The notes beneath the pieces were generated by a model. The model saw only the letters and a list, made by a program, of their open reading frames with translations, had not been told where the DNA came from and did not search any database. From NCBI GenBank assembly GCA_023394035.1, contig JAEXBK010000019.1, forward strand, positions 1 through 5,019: a stretch of 5,019 nucleotides of DNA, read 5' to 3'. This document shows, piece after piece, positions 1 through 5,019 of the stretch (its first letter is position 1; the number at the start of each line of letters is the position of its first letter). The DNA is from Bacillota bacterium. Its GTDB lineage: Bacteria; Bacillota; Clostridia; Peptostreptococcales; Anaerovoracaceae. The translations under genes and the position numbers were made by a program.

Positions 1-549
1 GCATACACGATGTATAACTATTTGCTTCCGATAGATTTAGGAAGGATACACGGAGAAAACGGAGCACTTATATTCGGGACAATTACGAGCATCAACTGTA
101 TAACTGTCGTTGTTTTCACACCGATAATTACAAGAGCCTTTGAGCATATGGCAGACACGAAAAAAATATTTTTCTGTGTCTTCCTTTCTATGATAGGACT
201 TGCAATTTTCTGGGTATTTTTAGGAAATATTCCTGTGTATTATTTTGCAATGATAATATTCACCTGGGGTGAGATTTTTCATGCGGTTGCAGACGGCCCG
301 TATACTTCGGCGAGAACGCCGGCAACTCACAGGGGAAGAATAACCGGACTTACGACTATCGTCAGGGGTATCTTAGAGGGTATTGCGATTCTTTCTGCAG
401 GCCGGCTTTACAAATATGTGGGCTCACACGGAGCATGGATTTTTTCGCTTGTGCTTTGTGCTTTGGGGATTTTGATGATAATAAGGCTTATAAGGAAGGA
501 CAAAAAGAAATATCCTAATTTATACAAAAGCGAAATATCGGAGAAATAA
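1..549 (+). CDS. MFS transporter, C-terminal part (5' end outside window)
   Basis: The frame is open from base 1, with three codons before the first visible ATG at 10, so this is the tail of a longer gene and the ATG is probably internal. About 182 residues are visible and contain five hydrophobic segments (counting from the window edge, roughly residues 22-43, 56-75, 77-97, 114-134 and 144-163), followed by a Lys/Arg-rich cytoplasmic tail. This fits helices 8-12 of a 12-helix MFS permease. Supporting marks are a basic/acidic loop after the first segment (TRAFEHMADTKK), the TWGEI sequence in the third segment, and an RGRITGL loop before the fourth, a pattern familiar from DHA1-type drug-efflux permeases. 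It would act in the cytoplasmic membrane as a proton-coupled transporter. The substrate cannot be read from this fragment. The stop lies 28 nt before cinA with no terminator between them, so co-transcription is likely. Confidence 0.85.
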   Translation, partial: AYTMYNYLLPIDLGRIHGENGALIFGTITSINCITVVVFTPIITRAFEHMADTKKIFFCVFLSMIGLAIFWVFLGNIPVYYFAMIIFTWGEIFHAVADGPYTSARTPATHRGRITGLTTIVRGILEGIAILSAGRLYKYVGSHGAWIFSLVLCALGILMIIRLIRKDKKKYPNLYKSEISEK

Positions 550-577
550 ACTGTAACGACTTTGATCAGGAGGGAAT

Positions 578-1816
578 ATGCGCTGCGCTGTTTTGAGTAT
601 AGGAACGGAAATTCTGTTTGGACAAATAGTAAATACAAATTCGGCATTTCTGTCATCAGAGCTTAATCTTCTCGGTTTTGACGTAATGTATCATCATACC
701 GTAGGCGATAACAACGGGAGACTTGCAAAGCTTCTTCAAGAGATACTTCCGGAATGTGACATGATAATTGCAACGGGAGGACTTGGTCCTACAGAGGACG
801 ATCTTACAAAAGAGACGATAACGGAGGTATTCGGTGATGAACTCGTAGTCCATGCCGAAAGTCTTGCCGCACTTGAAGGATATGCAAAGCGTCGAGGCTT
901 TGAGTTAACGGAAAACAATTATAAGCAAACTATGATGCCGTCAAAAGCCGTAGTCTTTGATAATGACATAGGTACGGCTCCGGGCTTTGCATTGTCGAAG
1001 GACGGGAAGACTGTAATCTGTATGCCGGGACCTCCGAAAGAGATGACAAGAATGTGGGAGAGACGTGTAAAACCGTATCTTGAGAGATTCTCCGACGAAA
1101 CGATTTATTACAGGGTCATCAGAACCTTCGGCATAGGGGAATCATCCCTCGAAACACGTCTGCTGCCTTTGATAGAAGCTCAGACAGATCCTACGATAGC
1201 GACATATGCGAAGGATGGGGAATCTACGGTCAGAGTCGCATCAAAGCGTAAAAGCGTAGAAGAAGCAAAAACAGCCGTAGCCGATATGACGGATAGGATA
1301 AGGGAAATTATAGGAGATAAGATTTACAGCATAGATGATGAGGATTACTGTGAAGCGGTGGGTAAAGAGCTCATAAGGCGCAAAATAACGATTTCCGCAT
1401 GCGAATCCTGCACGGGAGGGATGTTTTCTTCACAGCTAATAAATGTAGAAGGTATATCTGCTGTTTTTGATCGCGGACTGGTTACTTATTCTGTGGAAGC
1501 AAAATCGGAAGAGCTTGGAATTCCTATTGCGCTTATTGATCGTTTCGGAGCGGTGAGCCCTGAAACGGCTATAGAAATGGCGCGCGGACTCAGAAAAAAG
1601 ACCGGAAGCATGATTTGCATTTCATCTACAGGAGTTGCAGGTCCTGATGCGGATGGCGATTTACCGGCAGGTCTTATGTATGTAGGAATTATATATAACG
1701 GGAATGAACATGTAAGGGAAATAAGAACAGGTAAAACGGACAGAAATGCAAACAGATACTATTGTTGCCTTTGTATGTTTGACGAAATCAGAAAAATAAT
1801 TTCAGATCACAGTTGA
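578..1816 (+). CDS. cinA: CinA: competence/damage-inducible protein with nicotinamide-nucleotide amidohydrolase domain
   Basis: The protein is 412 residues, the usual length for full two-domain CinA. Residues 1 to about 170 form the MoCF (molybdopterin-binding-like) domain: IGTEILFGQIVNTNSAFLS at the N-terminus, TGGLGPTEDD at 66-75 and MPGPPKEM at 149-156. In characterised CinA proteins this domain acts as an ADP-ribose pyrophosphatase. From about residue 255 comes the PncC-type domain, which deamidates nicotinamide mononucleotide to nicotinate mononucleotide in NAD salvage. It shows ESCTGG at 276-281, YSVEAK at 304-309, GAVS at 324-327 and STGVAGP at 350-356. The usual Gly-rich stretch after AGP is the more acidic DADGDLPAG here. 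The ATG at 578 is supported by homology at the N-terminus and by AGGAGGG at 568-574, although the spacer is short (3-4 nt). In several bacteria cinA is co-transcribed with recA, which follows here. The protein is cytoplasmic. Confidence 0.95.
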   Translation: MRCAVLSIGTEILFGQIVNTNSAFLSSELNLLGFDVMYHHTVGDNNGRLAKLLQEILPECDMIIATGGLGPTEDDLTKETITEVFGDELVVHAESLAALEGYAKRRGFELTENNYKQTMMPSKAVVFDNDIGTAPGFALSKDGKTVICMPGPPKEMTRMWERRVKPYLERFSDETIYYRVIRTFGIGESSLETRLLPLIEAQTDPTIATYAKDGESTVRVASKRKSVEEAKTAVADMTDRIREIIGDKIYSIDDEDYCEAVGKELIRRKITISACESCTGGMFSSQLINVEGISAVFDRGLVTYSVEAKSEELGIPIALIDRFGAVSPETAIEMARGLRKKTGSMICISSTGVAGPDADGDLPAGLMYVGIIYNGNEHVREIRTGKTDRNANRYYCCLCMFDEIRKIISDHS

Positions 1817-1896
1817 CATAGTAAGGGGAAGATAATAGCATGACAATAACGATATTGCCGAAAATAATGCTTGATTTTTTCCTTGCGACAGGGTAA

Positions 1897-1902
1897 TATA
1901 AT
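1897..1902 (+). promoter_or_regulatory. Predicted -10 element of the recA promoter
   Basis: A perfect TATAAT lies 33 nt before the recA start codon. No strong -35 box stands at ideal distance: TTGATT at 1871-1876 would leave a 20-nt spacer, and the T-run at 1875-1880 is a poor alternative at 16 nt. Transcription would begin around 1908-1910, inside the SOS operator, giving a short leader of about 25 nt that includes the ribosome binding site. The imperfect -35 is compatible with a repressible promoter, but the exact start is an inference. Confidence 0.65.
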
Positions 1903-1906
1903 AAAA

Positions 1907-1918
1907 GAACAAATGTTC
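1907..1918 (+). promoter_or_regulatory. LexA (DinR) SOS operator upstream of recA
   Basis: GAACAAATGTTC is a palindromic GAAC-N4-GTTC site, the core of the Gram-positive LexA/DinR box (Bacillus subtilis consensus CGAACATATGTTCG); 10 of 12 core bases are strictly symmetric and both GAAC/GTTC half-sites are perfect. It begins 4 nt after the TATAAT and covers the predicted transcription start, an ideal position for LexA to block RNA polymerase. It ends 5 nt before the ribosome binding site. The expected behaviour is repression in undamaged cells and release when RecA filaments trigger LexA self-cleavage, so RecA induces itself. Confidence 0.88.
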
Positions 1919-1923
1919 ATAAC

Positions 1924-1929
1924 GGAGGG
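1924..1929 (+). promoter_or_regulatory. recA ribosome binding site
   Basis: GGAGGG precedes the ATG at 1935 with a 5-nt spacer. It is a strong Shine-Dalgarno sequence and fixes the start over the in-frame ATG eight codons further on. Confidence 0.85.
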
Positions 1930-1934
1930 TATTA

Positions 1935-3023
1935 ATGGTAACTAAGAAGGATATACAGATGGGAGCTTCAGAAAAGGAGAAGGCCTTAGAAGCTGCCTTG
2001 AATCAGATACAGAAGCAGTTCGGTCAGGGTGCGATAATGAAGATGGGAGAAGGCTCTGGAATCGATGATCTAGAGACGATATCTACAGGATCTATCAGTC
2101 TTGATATTGCAACAGGTGTAGGCGGAGTTCCTAAGGGAAGGATTGTAGAGGTTTACGGACCAGAATCCTCAGGTAAGACAACACTTACGCTTCACATGGT
2201 TGCAGAAGCTCAGAAGATGGGGGGCAAGGCGGCATTTATAGATGCCGAGCATGCACTCGATCCCGTATATGCAAAGAACCTCGGAGTCAATGTTGACGAG
2301 CTTCTCGTTTCGCAGCCTGATACAGGAGAACAGGCACTCGAGATATGCGATATGCTTGCAAGGAGCGGAGCTATAGATATAATCGTTGTCGACTCAGTTG
2401 CTGCGCTCGTACCTAAGGCGGAGATACAGGGAGATATAGGTGATTCTCATGTCGGTCTTCAGGCAAGACTTATGTCGCAGGCGCTCCGTAAGCTTGCAGG
2501 AACTGTCAGCAGATCGAATACGTGCATAATATTTATCAATCAGCTGCGTGAGAAGGTTGGAGTAATGTTCGGCAGCCCTGAAACCACTACGGGCGGAAGA
2601 GCTCTGAAATTCTATGCTACTATGAGATTTGACGTAAGAAGAATAGAAACGATCAAGAAGGGCGATCATATGCTCGGTAACCGCACCAGAGTCAAGATCG
2701 TTAAGAACAAGGTTGCACCTCCTTTCAAGAATGCCGAATTTGACATAATGTACGGAGAAGGCATTTCACGCTCCGGTGATCTTCTTGACTGTGCTACAAA
2801 TGCCGGAATTTTAGAGAAGTCAGGCTCATGGTACAGCTATAACGGAGAGAGAATCGGTCAGGGCAGAGAAAATGTCAAGACATATCTCGATGAACGTCCG
2901 GACTTTATGAACGAGCTTGAGCAGAAGCTTATTTCAAAGCTTCACGAGGAAAGCGGCAAATCCTCCTCATCAGACAACGCTTCGGAAATGCGCGTTGACG
3001 AGGATGGTGTCATAATAGACTGA
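1935..3023 (+). CDS. recA: RecA recombinase
   Basis: A complete RecA of 362 residues (the family is usually 340-360). It forms ATP-dependent filaments on single-stranded DNA, catalyses strand exchange, and acts as co-protease for LexA cleavage. Visible elements in order: N-terminal helix region with IQKQFGQGAIMKMG (about 25-38); Walker A GPESSGKT at 75-82; the catalytic glutamate in FIDAEHALDP (Glu105); Walker B IIVVDS at 149-154; DNA-binding loop L1 around EIQGDIGDSHVG (163-174); and loop L2 from NQLREKVGVMFGSPETTTGG (202-221), including the allosteric Gln203. KIVKNKVAPPFK at 254-265 holds the two lysines that reach across the subunit interface. The tail has a serine run and ends acidic (DEDGVIID), as is typical. 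The start is supported by GGAGGG with 5-nt spacing. Its codon use leans more to AAG and C-ending codons than its neighbours, consistent with high expression. Nothing appears broken; regulation is by the SOS box just upstream. Confidence 0.99.
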   Translation: MVTKKDIQMGASEKEKALEAALNQIQKQFGQGAIMKMGEGSGIDDLETISTGSISLDIATGVGGVPKGRIVEVYGPESSGKTTLTLHMVAEAQKMGGKAAFIDAEHALDPVYAKNLGVNVDELLVSQPDTGEQALEICDMLARSGAIDIIVVDSVAALVPKAEIQGDIGDSHVGLQARLMSQALRKLAGTVSRSNTCIIFINQLREKVGVMFGSPETTTGGRALKFYATMRFDVRRIETIKKGDHMLGNRTRVKIVKNKVAPPFKNAEFDIMYGEGISRSGDLLDCATNAGILEKSGSWYSYNGERIGQGRENVKTYLDERPDFMNELEQKLISKLHEESGKSSSSDNASEMRVDEDGVIID

Positions 3024-3047
3024 TATATAATCAAACAGACATGACAG

Positions 3048-3095
3048 AACGCCTTTTTGCAGTGACATATTCACTTCTATATCAGGCGTTTTTTT
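3048..3095 (+). terminator. Rho-independent terminator of recA
   Basis: AACGCCT (3048-3054) pairs with AGGCGTT (3084-3090), followed directly by a T-run (seven T, 3089-3095). The long loop between them contains a second perfect hairpin, AGTGA (3061-3065) with TCACT (3071-3075) and a CATAT loop. The structure starts 24 nt after the recA stop codon. It separates the recA transcript from the murT-like unit. Confidence 0.85.
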
Positions 3096-3155
3096 AATTC
3101 TTATGGGGTTTTGCAGTATCGGTATTTTTATGTTTATTTTTTCAGTGTTATAACT

Positions 3156-3171
3156 TATAATGAAGTATAAT
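3156..3171 (+). promoter_or_regulatory. Tandem TATAAT elements, predicted promoter of the murT-like operon
   Basis: Two perfect TATAAT hexamers stand at 3156-3161 and 3166-3171, 10 bp apart, 48-63 nt before the murT-like start codon and downstream of the recA terminator. No convincing -35 sequence is visible for either: TTTATT at 3133-3138 is 17 nt from the first box and matches the consensus only weakly. The region is very AT-rich, so chance matches are possible. A promoter is expected here because the upstream transcript is terminated. Which box is used cannot be told from the sequence. Confidence 0.5.
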
Positions 3172-3218
3172 AGACAAGTATTTACAATGATAATTATTAG
3201 AGGCGAATAGTATAAGTT

Positions 3219-4544
3219 ATGAGAGTTTTTTTTGCTGTTATAGTATGTAAAATGGTCAGGTTTATAGGGAAATTGTTAGGGCGAGGCAGTAACCTGCCGG
3301 GACAAATTGCCCTCAAGATATGCCCTGACATATTGTCAAGAATCAAGAAGCCCGAGTGTATAATCGCTGTTACGGGAAGTAACGGTAAGACTTCAACTGT
3401 TGAGCTTATCGCATCTGTACTCAGAAATGCAGGTAAATCGTTTGCATACAACCGTGAAGGCTCAAACCAAATAGAAGGTGTTACAACTTTTATACTGAAC
3501 GAGTGCTCTGTATTCGGCAAATACAAAAAAGATTATATACTGATCGAAACAGACGAGAGATTTGCAAGACATACGTTCAAGCAGATCGTTCCGACACATT
3601 ATCTGATACTCAATCTTTACCGAGATCAGCTTACGAGAAACGGACATCCGCAGTTTGTATATGATTCTGTTTTACAGAGCATCAAACCGGAGACACAGCT
3701 CATACTTAACGCAAACGATCCTCTTACATCGCAATACGGTTTCGGCAAGAGTGGAATCGTATATTTTTCGGTCGATAAATTTGCAGGCTCAACAGAAGAG
3801 CCTATGGGCGTATACAAGGACTATAGCTATTGCCCTGTATGCTTCTCGAAGCTTGATTTTGATTATTACAACTACAGTGAAATCGGAAAGTTCAAGTGTT
3901 CATCGTGCGGCTACAAGACAAATGAGGCAGATTTCAGGATAACGTCTCTTGATCTCGAAAACGGGAGCATGATAATAAATGAGATACAGGAAATCAAAAT
4001 GGACTTCTGCAACATATATACGGCATATAATATCGTGGCGGCCTTTGCGCTTTGCAGAACTATAGGCATAGACGAAAAAATAATTGCGGAAACGTTGTCG
4101 CATCATACTTTTACGAGCGGAAGAACAATTCCGTTTAAGGCAGGTATGGCAGAAGGTGTGCTTTTGACATCAAAACACGAGAATTCGGTTTCGTATGACC
4201 AGTCTATAAGCATTGCGGCAAACGATAAGCGTGATGTTTCAGTAGTAATAATCGTCGATGCCATAAGCCGAAAATATTTTACAGGCGAGGTTTCCTGGCT
4301 TTGGGATATAGGCTTCGAAAAGCTGAATTCTCCTAACATCAAAGAAATCATTTTATCAGGAAAATACTGTAATGATTTAGAAAACCTATTCAGCTATCTG
4401 AATATTGACGGTGAGAAGATAAGAGTAATCGAGAATATAGGCGATTGCGTAGGCTTCATACAGGGTAAGAAAGAATTTATATATGTAATTACATGTTTTT
4501 CTGATAGAGATAAATTTTTAAGCTTAGTAGAAAGAGAGGGATAG
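3219..4544 (+). CDS. MurT-like Mur ligase family protein (divergent lipid II isoglutaminyl synthase subunit)
   Basis: 441 residues, close to the length of Staphylococcus aureus MurT (about 437). Known MurT, with GatD, amidates D-Glu at position 2 of the lipid II stem peptide at the inner membrane face using ATP. Seen here: the N-terminal MurT signature GRGSNLPGQIALKI (21-34), ATP-binding TGSNGKTST (52-60), Glu110 in the position of catalytic Glu108 of S. aureus, YRDQ (134-137), a four-cysteine zinc ribbon inserted in the central domain (Cys205, 208, 227, 230) and SWLWD (359-363) in the C-terminal DUF1727 domain. Several usually conserved motifs are altered: NADDP is NANDP (164-168), RDQMDRFGE is RDQLTRNGH, GDFNAYN is NIYTAYN, KNPAG is KHENS (319-323), and DGRD is FTGE (354-357) with about three extra residues before it. 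An in-frame stop sits one codon upstream of the ATG, and homology starts at residue 1, so the start is firm although AGAGG (3199-3203) is 15 nt away. It is followed 2 nt later by a gatD-like partner. I call it a divergent MurT; its real substrate is uncertain. Confidence 0.88.
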   Translation: MRVFFAVIVCKMVRFIGKLLGRGSNLPGQIALKICPDILSRIKKPECIIAVTGSNGKTSTVELIASVLRNAGKSFAYNREGSNQIEGVTTFILNECSVFGKYKKDYILIETDERFARHTFKQIVPTHYLILNLYRDQLTRNGHPQFVYDSVLQSIKPETQLILNANDPLTSQYGFGKSGIVYFSVDKFAGSTEEPMGVYKDYSYCPVCFSKLDFDYYNYSEIGKFKCSSCGYKTNEADFRITSLDLENGSMIINEIQEIKMDFCNIYTAYNIVAAFALCRTIGIDEKIIAETLSHHTFTSGRTIPFKAGMAEGVLLTSKHENSVSYDQSISIAANDKRDVSVVIIVDAISRKYFTGEVSWLWDIGFEKLNSPNIKEIILSGKYCNDLENLFSYLNIDGEKIRVIENIGDCVGFIQGKKEFIYVITCFSDRDKFLSLVEREG

Positions 4545-4546
4545 AC

Positions 4547-5019
4547 ATGAACCTGAAAATTTTGCATATTTATCATGATATCCTCAATCTCTACGGCGAA
4601 AGAGGCAATATAGAAGTGATGAAGCGCCATCTTGAGCTTCATGGCCATGATGTGGCAGTAGATAGAAAAAGCATAGGTGATACGATTGATTTTTCGAATT
4701 ACGATTTTATATATGCGGGGAGCGGGACGGAAAAGAACCAAAAGGTTGCATTATCGCATTTGATGAAGGCAAAAGACTCATTTGCCGCAGCAGCAGCTTC
4801 AGGAACACTCATCCTGATGACAGGTAATTCGTTTGAAATGGTCGGAAAGTCAATCGAGACGGCAGATGGCAAAAAATACGAATGTCTCGGTATAGGAGAT
4901 TTTAGTGTAAAAGAAAATTCGACTGAACGCAAAACAGGCGATTTTATTGCAAATTTTACAGAAACGAATGAGCAGATAGTGGGTTTTATAAACAGAAGCA
5001 GCTATGTACACGATAATTT
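4547..5019 (+). CDS. GatD-like class I glutamine amidotransferase lacking the catalytic cysteine (3' end outside window)
   Basis: 157 residues are visible and the gene runs past the window edge; GatD is usually about 240-260 residues. The N-terminus, ILHIYHDILNLYGERGNI (5-22), is typical of GatD and related cobyric-acid-synthase-like amidotransferases. GSGTEKNQ (58-65) matches the GGGSDREQ loop, and TADGKKYECLGIGDF (105-119) and Arg128 in TERKTGD match GatD, including its glutamine-binding arginine. GatD normally hydrolyses glutamine and channels ammonia to MurT. The nucleophile motif is the exception: S. aureus ICGGYQFLGK (Cys94) is here TGNSFEMVGK (92-101), with Gly93 in the cysteine position. 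The only cysteine present, Cys113, lies elsewhere. Flanking alignment is gap-free, so this is not a frameshift. The FENHGG segment is also changed, to FINRSS. GAGAGGG (4534-4540) is a strong ribosome binding site 6 nt before the ATG, and the 2-nt gap implies coupling to the murT-like gene. Whether the active-site histidine survives lies outside the window. Confidence 0.85.
   Translation, partial: MNLKILHIYHDILNLYGERGNIEVMKRHLELHGHDVAVDRKSIGDTIDFSNYDFIYAGSGTEKNQKVALSHLMKAKDSFAAAAASGTLILMTGNSFEMVGKSIETADGKKYECLGIGDFSVKENSTERKTGDFIANFTETNEQIVGFINRSSYVHDN

Noticed and set aside
550..577. A terminator or separate promoter between the transporter and cinA.
   Set aside because: The 28-nt gap contains only the cinA ribosome binding site; no stem-loop with a T-run or paired -35/-10 boxes is visible.
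2394..2669. Minus-strand open frame of 91 codons inside recA.
   Set aside because: It is fully antisense to the conserved L1/L2 core of RecA, which explains the sequence.
3197..3526. Minus-strand open frame of 109 codons opposite the start of the murT-like gene.
   Set aside because: It lies opposite a well-conserved coding region (P-loop and LPGQ motifs), has no recognisable domain and no clear ribosome binding site; it is a shadow frame.
3219..4544. Folylpolyglutamate synthase (FolC) or MurE/MurF as the identity of this Mur ligase.
   Set aside because: The N-terminal LPGQIALK signature, the inserted four-cysteine zinc ribbon and the DUF1727-like SWLWD region are specific to MurT, and a gatD-like gene follows directly.
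4800..4860. A local frameshift as the cause of the missing GatD cysteine.
   Set aside because: Residues on both sides align with GatD in the same frame without gaps, and the frame stays open to the window end.
4394..4932. Two minus-strand open frames of 115 and 77 codons opposite the murT/gatD junction.
   Set aside because: They overlap each other and the conserved genes on the + strand, and their translations resemble no family I know.
4547..5019. Cobyric acid synthase (CobQ) or another cobalamin amidotransferase.
   Set aside because: The protein begins directly at the amidotransferase domain without the synthetase half, aligns with GatD throughout, and is paired with a MurT-like gene; no cobalamin genes are nearby.

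Overview
The window looks like chromosomal DNA from a low-to-moderate-GC Gram-positive anaerobe, most likely a member of the Clostridia. The reasons are the RecA sequence type, strong GGAGG-type ribosome binding sites, a GAAC-N4-GTTC LexA/DinR-type SOS box before recA, and a MurT/GatD-like pair, which is a Gram-positive cell-wall system. The genus cannot be fixed from the sequence alone. All five genes lie on the + strand; I see no RNA genes, mobile elements or CRISPR arrays.

Layout: (1) bases 1-549 hold the C-terminal part of a major facilitator superfamily (MFS) transporter, cut by the window start. (2) After 28 nt comes cinA (578-1816), complete, with the N-terminal MoCF-like domain and the C-terminal nicotinamide-nucleotide amidohydrolase domain. 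(3) A 118-nt gap carries a perfect TATAAT -10 element overlapped downstream by an SOS operator. (4) recA (1935-3023) is complete and ends in a Rho-independent terminator (3048-3095). (5) A 195-nt intergenic region holds that terminator, then two TATAAT boxes 10 bp apart and a 10-bp inverted repeat whose right arm overlaps the next start codon. (6) A murT-like Mur ligase gene (3219-4544) follows, and 2 nt later a gatD-like gene (4547 onward) that runs off the window end.

How the genes work together: cinA-recA is a common Firmicute pairing linking nucleotide salvage and competence or damage functions with homologous recombination. recA can evidently be driven by its own DNA-damage promoter, and may also be read from cinA. 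The murT-gatD-like pair is a separate two-gene unit. In the known system MurT uses ATP to activate the D-Glu carboxylate of lipid II and GatD supplies ammonia from glutamine, giving D-isoglutamine.

The most interesting point is that this pair is not canonical. The visible GatD-like protein lacks the catalytic cysteine of the glutaminase site: the family CGGYQ is replaced by GNSFE in unbroken frame. Its MurT partner has matching changes in its C-terminal domain: the KNPAG motif is lost, the DGRD aspartate proposed to complete the GatD triad is a glutamate, and there is a short insertion. ATP-binding and zinc-ribbon motifs remain. This looks like a repurposed or ammonia-independent MurT/GatD paralogue rather than a simple pseudogene.
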